Source: a virus. Taken from it: a stretch of DNA of 22,518 bases. The stretch covers positions 1 to 22,518 of the IMG/VR virus record IMGVR_UViG_3300042090_001335. The stretch is one strand, 5' to 3'. The notes below the pieces were generated by a model. It had not been told where the DNA came from. It saw only the letters and a program-made list of their open reading frames with translations, and did no database searches. The position numbers and the translations under genes were made by a program. Positions 7,429 through 13,285 of this stretch are shown here, piece after piece (positions within the stretch are counted from its first letter, which is position 1; every line of letters starts with the position of its first letter).

Positions 7429-7821
7429 TTGAAGGGAATCGTCTACATCCGAGTCGTCACGCAGGACCGCGATCGCGGTTACATGCTCCTCGTCGGTTAC
7501 TACCCTGACATCGTTCAGCGGACCGCCACCCAGATCACCACGCTTTCCAATCCCACCCGCGAATACCTGAACAAGTTCATCGAGCGCGCTCGCGTCGACT
7601 ACAACGCCAGCGAAATTCGCGATGTGACCGCGCCGGGCATCAAGAAGCAGCTTGCCAAGCTTTTCGGTGAGGAGATTCCGAAGGCGCCTAAGGTCAAGAA
7701 GCCGAAGGTTGAGGAGTCCCCAGCCGCCCGCTATGTGCCGACTGAGCACAACCGCGGCGATCTGGATGATGAAGACGATGAAGTTGGCGTCGTTCAGGAC
7801 ACCACCACGCCTCAGCGGTGA
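7429..7821 (+). CDS. Unrecognised protein with charged C-terminal tail, first of an early gene cluster
   Basis: A 130-aa protein starting with TTG, with TGGAG at 7418-7422 as SD; no ATG is better placed. Residues 1-75 look like a small folded alpha/beta domain (I-V-Y-I-R-V-V-T-Q-D, then an amphipathic helix with Y-L-N-K-F-I-E-R-A). Residues 80-97 are Lys/Pro-rich (K-A-P-K-V-K-K-P-K-V-E). Residues 108-121 are very acidic (D-L-D-D-E-D-D-E). The family is not recognised. It is the first gene after the sigma-70-type promoter and leads a run of small genes. An early host-interaction protein is a reasonable guess from size and position only. Confidence 0.7.
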   Translation: MKGIVYIRVVTQDRDRGYMLLVGYYPDIVQRTATQITTLSNPTREYLNKFIERARVDYNASEIRDVTAPGIKKQLAKLFGEEIPKAPKVKKPKVEESPAARYVPTEHNRGDLDDEDDEVGVVQDTTTPQR

Positions 7822-7861
7822 GGCTTTTCGGGTCAAACACGCCACATCACAACTGGAGAAA

Positions 7862-8062
7862 ATGATGCCCTTCTACCAGAATCCGATCGTCCTGATGATC
7901 GTCGGCATTCTCGCCGTGACCTACATCCCGAGCGATCTCGGCAAGTTCATCTTCTGCGCTGCCCTGGTCGCCTATGACTTTTTCTTCTGCCCGATTTACC
8001 TGCACAAGCCCGATGGGACAGGTGAGTGGGTCAAGCCAGCAGCACCCTGGAGGTCAAAATGA
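7862..8062 (+). CDS. Small protein with two membrane segments
   Basis: A 66-aa protein starting at ATG 7862 (a second ATG follows at 7865), with TGGAGAAA as SD. Residues 7-23 (N-P-I-V-L-M-I-V-G-I-L-A-V-T) and about 26-46 (G-K-F-I-F-C-A-A-L-V-A-Y-D-F-F-F-C) are hydrophobic, separated by a short polar turn. The tail is polar and basic. The frame extends upstream to 7652, but that part is antiparallel in composition to the real gene at 7429 and has no SD. The stop overlaps the next ATG (ATGA). Size and hairpin topology are compatible with a holin or a host-membrane effector. The early-type promoter argues against a simple holin call. Confidence 0.7.
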   Translation: MMPFYQNPIVLMIVGILAVTYIPSDLGKFIFCAALVAYDFFFCPIYLHKPDGTGEWVKPAAPWRSK

Positions 8063-8199
8063 TCCTAGCCCTCTTCCTCATCGTCATCATTTTCGTGTTC
8101 ATCGCCCTTGAGATGGCGTTCCAAAACCGGCGTTTCAAGTATCTCGTAGAGCGCGTCGAAACGCTGGAAAAGAAGACCAAGGACCTCGGCATCGAATGA
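8059..8199 (+). CDS. Tiny one-TM protein (46 aa)
   Basis: ATG 8059 overlaps the upstream stop (ATGA) and its own TGA overlaps the next start (ATGA), so it is locked between two coupled genes. Residues 1-19 are strongly hydrophobic (M-I-L-A-L-F-L-I-V-I-I-F-V-F-I-A-L). Then come a basic patch (R-R-F-K) and a short helix with heptad spacing (V-E-R-V-E-T-L-E-K-K). AGG before the start serves as SD (GGAGG at 8049-8053). It may partner with the two-TM protein before it. No family is recognised. Confidence 0.65.
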   Translation: MILALFLIVIIFVFIALEMAFQNRRFKYLVERVETLEKKTKDLGIE

Positions 8200-8669
8200 C
8201 CTTTGTCGGAACCAAGGTAACGCGAGAGCAGGCGAAGCGCTTAACTGTTCGCCGCCAGCTCTATGAAAAGGCTCTCGCTGGGAAGCTGGAGGGTAAGTTC
8301 GTCCTCGTTGTTGGTGATCGTCCAGGTCCGTCAGCTCCCAAGGATCCCGGCTATCACCACACGCCCTTCTACTCCATCAAGCACTGCTCGGGTTGGCTGA
8401 ACAGGCTGCTCGACGCGCACGAGATACCAGAGGAAAAGCTGCTGTGGATCAACTCCACGCTGGCAGATGGAACCCCATTTGACGCGCGAAAGGTTGAGGA
8501 CAACATTCGCATCATCGTGGCGCTGGGAGGCAACGCTGAAAAGTGGGTCAAGGCGAACTTTGACGATCGTGTCTTCGCCAAGGTTCATCACCCACAGTAC
8601 TGGAAGCGGTTTAGAAGCAAGGAACCGTACCCGCTTATCGAGATCCTAAGGGGAGTGGCGCGTGGTTGA
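8196..8669 (+). CDS. Uracil-DNA-glycosylase-superfamily-like protein
   Basis: A 157-aa protein. Residues 35-48 (F-V-L-V-V-G-D-R-P-G-P) resemble motif 1 of the UDG/family-4 superfamily (G-E-x-P-G). L-W-I-N-S-T (about 83-88) and V-A-L-G-G-N-A-E-K-W (108-117) match the central strand and helix of the fold. V-H-H132-P133-Q-Y-W-K-R-F is a likely C-terminal H-P motif. The acidic Asp41 sits where the family places its activating residue. Family members remove uracil or other modified bases from DNA, but phage relatives may only bind DNA. It is coupled to its neighbours by ATGA upstream and by an overlapping GTG downstream. The assignment rests on motif reading only. Confidence 0.55.
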   Translation: MTFVGTKVTREQAKRLTVRRQLYEKALAGKLEGKFVLVVGDRPGPSAPKDPGYHHTPFYSIKHCSGWLNRLLDAHEIPEEKLLWINSTLADGTPFDARKVEDNIRIIVALGGNAEKWVKANFDDRVFAKVHHPQYWKRFRSKEPYPLIEILRGVARG

Positions 8670-8832
8670 CGTGATCAACAAGCCGCGTCCTCACTGTCAA
8701 AGCGAAGTGATCTGCTGCTTTGAGTCCCTGGCTGATGCGATCAACTCGCTTGATGCTCTTGAGATCGACATCACCGTTCAAAACGAGCCGATGTCCTTCT
8801 GGACGGGTGTCCGCTTCAAATTAGACCTTTGA
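8662..8832 (+). CDS. Small orphan protein (56 aa), last gene of the early cluster
   Basis: GTG 8662 has a strong SD, AAGGGGAG at 8648-8655, six bases upstream, and overlaps the end of the previous gene by 8 nt. The product is soluble-looking, with two adjacent cysteines (V-I-C-C-F) and a mixed alpha/beta pattern (S-L-A-D-A-I-N-S-L-D, then E-I-D-I-T-V). No family is recognised. The TGA at 8830-8832 lies beyond the stop codon of the convergent muralytic gene, so the two genes share 12 bp on opposite strands. The SD and coupling make it credible despite its size. Confidence 0.65.
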   Translation: MVDVINKPRPHCQSEVICCFESLADAINSLDALEIDITVQNEPMSFWTGVRFKLDL

Positions 8833-10476
8833 GCGGTAGTACGCGACACCTTGCTTGTCGATGCCAGCGATTGCATTGCCCACGCCGTCATGGTGAATCA
8901 GCCCGTACATAAACTCCCCCTGCGTGAAGCTCGCGTACTGCGCCGTCCAACCATTCGAGACTGGCGTCTTTCCTGCTATCGTCGTCTTGCTTGAGGCGAC
9001 GTAGTTGTTCCAATACGGTTTGAACTCTGCTAAGTAGAACACGATCATCGCCTGCGTGGCGTAGGTCGGATTGCAGCGATTCTCGCACGTGAATGGAACT
9101 CCTATCGCAGCGTAGTAAACATTGCCAACCTTGTCAAGCATCTGAAAGAGTCCGGTCGCTGAGCTAGTTGGGTTCTTAGCGTATGGATCGTAGTTGCTTT
9201 CGATGTGTGCGACTGTCTGAATGAACTGGATGTCACCGTCGGATAAACCACCGTGACTCACGCAAACGTTCTGAATGATCGCCTGAACCGCGGCAGCATT
9301 TCCGTATGATGGTCCAGTTGCAGCGCATGCGGCTCTGTTTGCGTTCACTACCCCGCCACCTGTTGTAGGTGGCGTTGTTCCGTCTGGAACTTGCGCTGGT
9401 AGTGGACCAGGGAGCTGTCCACCCTGCGTTGATCCCGCGCATCCAGGATTAGGAGTGCTTGCTTCACCACTCGTCATCCCAACTGTTTCTGCAGCCGGAA
9501 CTGAAACAGTGGTGAGGCTTGCGGGAACCCCGAACTCGCCGGGAACTCCATTCGTTGCCACCTGCGTGGTGTTGGTGTTGGTGTCTGATGGGAAAAGGTA
9601 TGGCATCGGATCAACTGGATTGCCAAAGCCACCCTTGTGAAGCTCAAAGTGCAAGTGAGGGGTAGCAACTCCTACAGCTCCCTCGTGCCCAATCGGTTGC
9701 CCGCCAGCAACGATCTGCCCCACCTTAACGTAGAGCTCGTCCATGTGTCCGTACACGGTTGTAGCGACGAGGTTCCCATTAGAGTCGTTGTGATTGATGA
9801 CGATCCAGTTTCCATACCCGGGCTGAGGTCCCACTTGGGATACGACGCCATCGCTAGCCGAGACAACGTCCTCAAGTGAACCGTCAGCCATCGCGATGTC
9901 GAGTCCCTTATGCTGAAAGCTCGAGCCTGTCGGAGAGTTAGCCGGCCCATAGGTCACATTGACTACTCCACCCGGTAATGGGAAGACGAACTTGATCACT
10001 TCGCCAGCTGGAACGTTTGATTTCGGGTAAAATGTAAACGCGCGTGAGTCGATGACGACCGAGCCTGGTCCTACCGCCGTGATAAGAACGCTGTAGTTGG
10101 TGTTCGCAAGGTTGGCTGAGACGGTGCCGCTAAGCACGCCGCCTACCGCGTCGAAGGTAAGAAATCCTGTGAATGGACCAAGACCGCTTGTTCCATTTAC
10201 TGCAATTTCCCAGGCGGTAATGATCGCGGTTGACGCAGGAGTGAGAGTGAAAGTCGTGTTCACCACGCCAGTAAGCGTGCTCGTAAGAGACGTGTTGGCG
10301 ATAAGGTTAGGGATCTTTTCCGATACAGCGTTCTGCTGCGCGGTGGGATTACCCGCGCGCTTCATGAAGCAATCAATGTTTTCGCCGGAGGCTGCTACGA
10401 TGGCGGTGGGCTGCCTAAACTCTGGAATGGGAGTCCAGAGAGAAGTCTTTTCAGTCTTGGAGCAGTTGCATGTCAC
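8821..10476 (-). CDS. Muralytic enzyme: M23 endopeptidase plus lytic transglycosylase domain
   Basis: A 551-aa protein. Residues 57-150 look like an Ig/cadherin-type beta domain. Residues 160-296 are an M23 (LytM-type) peptidase with zinc ligands H189-x3-D193 and H276 (H274-L-H276-F-E) and the catalytic-region H244 (Y-G-H). A Thr/Pro/Gly linker (about 297-395) follows. Residues 415-540 resemble an SLT lytic transglycosylase with catalytic E426 (H-I-E-S-N-Y-D-P-Y) and A-T-G-L-F-Q-M (440-446). The two domains would cut peptide crosslinks and glycan strands of peptidoglycan. The start is GTG, overlapping the o-spanin stop (GTGA), with no good SD, so translation is probably coupled. The spanin context supports an endolysin. 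M23 + SLT architecture and the adjacent fibre genes also fit a virion-associated hydrolase. Confidence 0.85.
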   Translation of the reverse strand: MTCNCSKTEKTSLWTPIPEFRQPTAIVAASGENIDCFMKRAGNPTAQQNAVSEKIPNLIANTSLTSTLTGVVNTTFTLTPASTAIITAWEIAVNGTSGLGPFTGFLTFDAVGGVLSGTVSANLANTNYSVLITAVGPGSVVIDSRAFTFYPKSNVPAGEVIKFVFPLPGGVVNVTYGPANSPTGSSFQHKGLDIAMADGSLEDVVSASDGVVSQVGPQPGYGNWIVINHNDSNGNLVATTVYGHMDELYVKVGQIVAGGQPIGHEGAVGVATPHLHFELHKGGFGNPVDPMPYLFPSDTNTNTTQVATNGVPGEFGVPASLTTVSVPAAETVGMTSGEASTPNPGCAGSTQGGQLPGPLPAQVPDGTTPPTTGGGVVNANRAACAATGPSYGNAAAVQAIIQNVCVSHGGLSDGDIQFIQTVAHIESNYDPYAKNPTSSATGLFQMLDKVGNVYYAAIGVPFTCENRCNPTYATQAMIVFYLAEFKPYWNNYVASSKTTIAGKTPVSNGWTAQYASFTQGEFMYGLIHHDGVGNAIAGIDKQGVAYYRSKV

Positions 10477-10880
10477 GGGAGTAGGGACTTAACGACCTCA
10501 TCCTCGATGCTCGGCTTCTTCTCCACTGGCGGAGCTACGGTCTGAACGGCGGCGGCAGAAGCTGCGGCGGTTGCAGTAGCTGCAGCGGCGTCCGCGTCGG
10601 CCTTAGACTGAACCGTTGCGAAGAACTTGCCGATCTCGACGAGATCATTTTGAACCGCGCGCGTGTAGTTTTCCTTTGAGATCAGCCACTGGGCAACATC
10701 TGCCTGCGTAGCATGATCAACGTCAAGGTTGGGCACTGGCGGTGGAAGTTGAAGAAGCTGCGCTGGTGGCAGAACGACTATGCGCTCATACTGCTTGACA
10801 ACAACTGGTTCTGGCTTTACTGGAGCAGACTGGCAGCCAACGAGGGCTAGCGCAATAAGGAGGGTGGCAGCGAGTTTCAC
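10473..10880 (-). CDS. Outer-membrane lipoprotein, probable o-spanin (Rz1-like)
   Basis: A 135-aa lipoprotein. The signal peptide M-K-L-A-A-T-L-L-I-A-L-A-L-V-G-C16 has a lipobox L-V-G-C, giving a mature chain of about 120 aa. It is Pro-rich early on (P-P-A-Q-L-L-Q-L-P-P-P-V-P), then helical, then Ala-rich (about 90-115). GTG 10880 overlaps the i-spanin stop (GTGA), with GGGAG as SD. Position, overlap and lipobox match the outer-membrane half of a two-component spanin, which joins outer and inner membranes at lysis. It is long for an o-spanin (many are 40-100 aa). A generic phage lipoprotein is the alternative. Confidence 0.7.
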   Translation of the reverse strand: MKLAATLLIALALVGCQSAPVKPEPVVVKQYERIVVLPPAQLLQLPPPVPNLDVDHATQADVAQWLISKENYTRAVQNDLVEIGKFFATVQSKADADAAAATATAAASAAAVQTVAPPVEKKPSIEDEVVKSLLP

Positions 10881-11305
10881 TTTGAGGCTCCCTGAATGGA
10901 ACGAATGGTCTCACGCAGATCTGGTGCGACGACTCCGTTGTTCTTTGGATCCTTGGCAAGCTTATCGAGGGTCGCTTGAGTAGCAGCAAGCGCTTGGCGG
11001 TTCTGCTCAGCCTGCTTGGCGAGCTCACCGACTACCTTCTCGGCAGCAGCGTGGTCAGCTTTTAGACCTTCGATCGTCTGCGCGTCGGTAGCGTTTGCAC
11101 CTTCAAGGGTGGTTACGTTGGACTTCAGCGTGGCGTTGTTGATAACCAGCTGCGCGTTGTCGGCCTCGAGCTGTTGATAGTGCTCGTAAAGGGAGTAGCC
11201 CTTGTAGACGCCAAACCCGACACCAGCGAGGATAACTACCGCGAGAACGATGGACAAGCCGAGCTTTGCTTCCGCCCAGCCTGGGATGAGGTCAGTGACT
11301 GCCAT
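10877..11305 (-). CDS. Inner-membrane coiled-coil protein, probable i-spanin (Rz-like)
   Basis: A 142-aa protein. A short N terminus is followed by one membrane segment (about 15-36: L-G-L-S-I-V-L-A-V-V-I-L-A-G-V). A periplasmic coiled coil follows (about 42-112; L-E-A-D-N-A-Q-L-V-I-N-N-A-T-L), then a short tail. This is the standard i-spanin layout: N-in, C-out, single TM and coiled coil. The SD AGGAGA lies 5-6 nt before ATG 11305. The stop overlaps the lipoprotein gene start, and a muralytic enzyme follows, so the three form a coupled lysis block. No sequence signature beyond topology supports the name. Confidence 0.7.
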   Translation of the reverse strand: MAVTDLIPGWAEAKLGLSIVLAVVILAGVGFGVYKGYSLYEHYQQLEADNAQLVINNATLKSNVTTLEGANATDAQTIEGLKADHAAAEKVVGELAKQAEQNRQALAATQATLDKLAKDPKNNGVVAPDLRETIRSIQGASK

Positions 11306-11338
11306 GAATATCTCCTATGCATTATGAGGTGCTGCGTA

Positions 11339-12100
11339 TTACTCTTCGTCTGGCTTGAAGCGCTTGATGGCGTCAACGAGACGAGCCATCGTGCGAGTAG
11401 GACCGAAGGCATTGCGAAGAATAGTTTCGCTGGACTTTGCATCAACCAGATCTGAACCATCAAAGTAGACCTTAACGCCAGTTTCCTTCTTAAGGAACTT
11501 CGTCATGTCAGACTGCTCTGGACCATTCGTCTTGGTGTCCATCGTGATAGGCTCACGCGCTTCCTTGACTTCCTTCTTCTCACCGCCCTTGACTTCAGAC
11601 ACGAGCGCGAACGAAAGAGGCTCAGCGCCAGAACCACGGACCCAGCGGCCTTCTGATGGGTAGTACCACGGACCTTCGTCGCCATCCTTCAGATCCTTGA
11701 CAACCAGATTTGGGTGGTGACCGTATGGAAGCTTCTTCTCTTCAGCGTGGGCGTCATGATCCTTCAGGCTCTTAAGACCCTTCGCTTTGAGGAAGGCCTC
11801 GACGCTTGGGAACTTTACACCACCTTCACCGTGCGCTACGTCATCGTCGGTGACCCCGAGGATCTCGACGAGCTCAGCGCCTTGGTTGTACTTGTTGTAC
11901 GAAGCGATAACGACCATGCCCTTAGCGAGCTTGGAGCCGTTGATGTTCTTCTCGAACTTGAACTTGCGGCCATTGTCGAGGTCGTAGGTTTCTTCGCCTG
12001 CCTTGAAGGCTTTGACAAGTGCCTTAGCGTCCTGGCTCTTAAACATTCCAGAGCTAAACTTGTGGGCCGCTGCCATTTCCATGAGTTCTTTGATGAGCAT
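11339..12100 (-). CDS. Unrecognised 253-aa protein
   Basis: Start 12100 (M-L-I-K-E-L-M-E-M-A) is chosen because AAGGAAGAG lies just upstream. The frame continues to an ATG at 12172, but that would overlap the preceding gene by 62 bases and lacks an SD. The protein is charged and has a helical N terminus, a likely beta domain (about 38-80; F-K-F-E-K-N-I, M-V-V-I-A-S-Y-N-K-Y) and a His/Asp-rich stretch (H-G-E-G-G, D-H-D-A-H-A). A W-Y-Y-P-S-E-G-R-W segment follows, then a Lys/Glu-rich linker and a C-terminal helical part (T-R-T-M-A-R-L-V-D-A-I-K-R-F). Function is unknown. It lies between fibre-tip modules and the spanins with 10-nt and 33-nt gaps. Confidence 0.7.
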   Translation of the reverse strand: MLIKELMEMAAAHKFSSGMFKSQDAKALVKAFKAGEETYDLDNGRKFKFEKNINGSKLAKGMVVIASYNKYNQGAELVEILGVTDDDVAHGEGGVKFPSVEAFLKAKGLKSLKDHDAHAEEKKLPYGHHPNLVVKDLKDGDEGPWYYPSEGRWVRGSGAEPLSFALVSEVKGGEKKEVKEAREPITMDTKTNGPEQSDMTKFLKKETGVKVYFDGSDLVDAKSSETILRNAFGPTRTMARLVDAIKRFKPDEE

Positions 12101-12110
12101 GTTCTCTTCC

Positions 12111-12347
12111 TTATTGTTCTGCTGAGAGGATTGCATATCCCGCTCTAGCAGAGGTCCAGGTAATCTGCACATTATTTACGTCAACGTGCGTAACGGTATA
12201 GGGGAAAGCCTTCGTCAGGTTGCTGCTGTCATCGTACGCGTTGACCTCAACGATCGGCATCTTCCCGAAGTTGTGAGCAATGTTCCACGTTGAAGCTGGA
12301 GACGATTGCTGATAGTCCAGGTACAGAACTCCAGATTGAATCGGCAT
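12111..12347 (-). CDS. Stand-alone HNLG-type fibre-tip module (78 aa)
   Basis: The whole protein is one beta-rich module: S-T-W21-N-I-A-H25-N-F-G28 near the start and N-N-V-Q-I-T-W-T near the end. The same module occurs in the four preceding fibre-type genes. SD AAGGA precedes ATG 12347 by 5 nt. No signal peptide or TM is present. Because two copies of this module form the C termini of long fibres, this short protein may be a separate tip, an adhesin subunit or a decoration protein. It could also be a leftover from fibre-gene recombination. Its intact frame and SD argue for real expression. Confidence 0.75.
   Translation of the reverse strand: MPIQSGVLYLDYQQSSPASTWNIAHNFGKMPIVEVNAYDDSSNLTKAFPYTVTHVDVNNVQITWTSARAGYAILSAEQ
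12120..12314 (-). repeat. HNLG module, copy 1
   Basis: It encodes Y12 to about A76 of the 78-aa protein. Key residues: W21, H25, N26, F27, G28 and the terminal strand V-Q-I-T-W. A stand-alone copy. Confidence 0.75.
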
Positions 12348-12355
12348 CTTCGTCC

Positions 12356-12604
12356 TTATTGCACCACGACCGCGAAGCCGGTTTCGGCGTTCGTAAACGT
12401 GACTGTCAGGTTGTTGTTGTCGACGATCGTTGTTTCAAGCGGGATGATCTTCGAGTACGTGCCGGAGTTGTTGATGTACACGTCAACAACGGGCGCGAAC
12501 CCGTTGTTCCCACCAAGATTGTGGGCGATGGTCCACGTTGACGCAGCGGTTGACTGCGTGTGACGGTACGCCGAAGGTACGAAGAAGCCGCTTGCGTTGG
12601 TCAT
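12356..12604 (-). CDS. Stand-alone HNLG-type fibre-tip module (82 aa)
   Basis: Twelve leading residues are followed by one module: A-S-T-W24-T-I-A-H28-N-L-G31, ending N-N-L-T-V-T-F-T-N-A-E-T-G-F-A-V-V. It includes a 4-5 residue insertion (G-N-N-G-F) after the H-N-L-G turn that the other copies lack. ATG 12604 shares its first base with the last base of the previous stop (TAATG), with AGGA eight bases upstream, so translation is likely coupled. As with its neighbour, the protein consists of little else than the shared module. A virion tip or accessory adhesin is the best guess. Confidence 0.75.
   Translation of the reverse strand: MTNASGFFVPSAYRHTQSTAASTWTIAHNLGGNNGFAPVVDVYINNSGTYSKIIPLETTIVDNNNLTVTFTNAETGFAVVVQ
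12359..12568 (-). repeat. HNLG module, copy 2
   Basis: It encodes Y13 to the end of the 82-aa protein. Key residues: W24, H28, N29, L30, G31 and the terminal strand L-T-V-T-F. A stand-alone copy with a small insertion after the turn. Confidence 0.75.
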
Positions 12605-13206
12605 TAGATCAGTCCTGCAAAACCAGTCTGTGCGGTAGCGAACGTGATGGTCAGCTGATCAAGCGAGTTGAACGTAATCGACTGTGGCTGAACTTCTTGG
12701 TAACCGACAAACGCGCGAACGGTAGGGTAGCGACCGAGATTGTGCGTGATGACCCAAGTCGTTGATGGCGATGACTGAACGTACTCGTAGGAGTAGGTCG
12801 GCTTTTGGTTACCCTGCAGGCAGCCAGAAACCAGAACCGCCTTACCTTGCTGACCCGCGCCAAACGTGATCGTGATCTGCGAGTTGCTATTGATCGTAAT
12901 GCTGTCTGGAAGAATGACTTGGCTTGACAGATTGTACACCATCACCTGCACAGCAGACGTGTTAAGTGGGTGCGTGATAGTCCACGTCGTTGACGCGGCT
13001 GGCTGGTTGTATGTGTACGCGGTGATCTCATTAGTCAGCGGGATCCAGATAGGAGTGCCGCTGTTGAGGCTCACGCAGATGTAAAGAATGCCGCTGGTAA
13101 AGACGAGCTGTCCGACCACCGGAGATGTTGGGAAGGCTGACTCAACCGCGAGAGCCGGTTCAGTCACGTAGTTTTGCTGCAGTTCCGCTGATCCGTAAAA
13201 CTTCAT
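12604..13206 (-). CDS. Tail-fibre-like protein with two tandem HNLG modules
   Basis: A 200-aa protein. Residues 25-60 resemble the short phage-fibre motif V-V-G-Q-L-V-F...L-Y-I-C-V...W-I-P-L. Module 1 (about 64-128) contains T-T-W75-T-I-T-H79-P-L-N, in which the usual N-L-G is altered. Module 2 (138-200) contains T-T-W151-V-I-T-H155-N-L-G. Both end with a strand of type Q-[IL]-T-I-T-F. It is the first gene after the terminator at 13225-13252, with SD GGAGAG before ATG 13206. A short adhesin or fibre tip with doubled receptor-facing domains is likely. No receptor can be inferred. Confidence 0.75.
   Translation of the reverse strand: MKFYGSAELQQNYVTEPALAVESAFPTSPVVGQLVFTSGILYICVSLNSGTPIWIPLTNEITAYTYNQPAASTTWTITHPLNTSAVQVMVYNLSSQVILPDSITINSNSQITITFGAGQQGKAVLVSGCLQGNQKPTYSYEYVQSSPSTTWVITHNLGRYPTVRAFVGYQEVQPQSITFNSLDQLTITFATAQTGFAGLI
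12607..12795 (-). repeat. HNLG module, copy 3
   Basis: It encodes residues 138-200 of the 200-aa protein. Key residues: W151, H155, N156, L157, G158, then P-Q-S-I-T-F and L-T-I-T-F. The second of a tandem pair. Confidence 0.75.
12823..13017 (-). repeat. HNLG module, copy 4 (altered turn)
   Basis: It encodes about residues 64-128 of the 200-aa protein. W75 and H79 are kept, but the turn reads H-P-L-N instead of H-N-L-G. The later strands L-P-D-S-I-T-I and I-T-I-T-F align with the other copies. Confidence 0.7.
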
Positions 13207-13224
13207 TTGTCTCTCCAGAGAGAA

Positions 13225-13252
13225 AGAAGGGACTCCCGCAGGAGTCCCTTCT
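13225..13252 (-). terminator. Strong intrinsic terminator after the large fibre gene
   Basis: An 11-12 bp perfect stem (left arm 13225-13236, right arm 13241-13252) with a 4-nt loop. Read on the minus strand the loop is C(TGCG)G, a UNCG-class stable tetraloop, followed by TTTCTCTCT. It lies between the fibre stop at 13286 and ATG 13206, and the SD of the next gene begins directly after its T-rich tail. Confidence 0.85.
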
Positions 13253-13285
13253 CATTTAGCTAAGGCTAACTGATCAGGGATCAGC

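Noticed and set aside
7652-7861. N-terminal extension of the two-TM small protein
   Set aside because: The extension is Arg/Ser-rich out-of-frame reading of the preceding gene. The clear SD lies just before ATG 7862.
12101-12172. Upstream ATG start at 12172 for the 253-aa gene
   Set aside because: It would overlap the preceding tip-module gene and has no SD. ATG 12100 has AAGGAAGAG upstream.
13270-13284. CTGATC-AGG-GATCAG inverted repeat next to the fibre stop
   Set aside because: A 3-nt loop and no T-run; the adjacent 11-12 bp terminator explains transcription end better.
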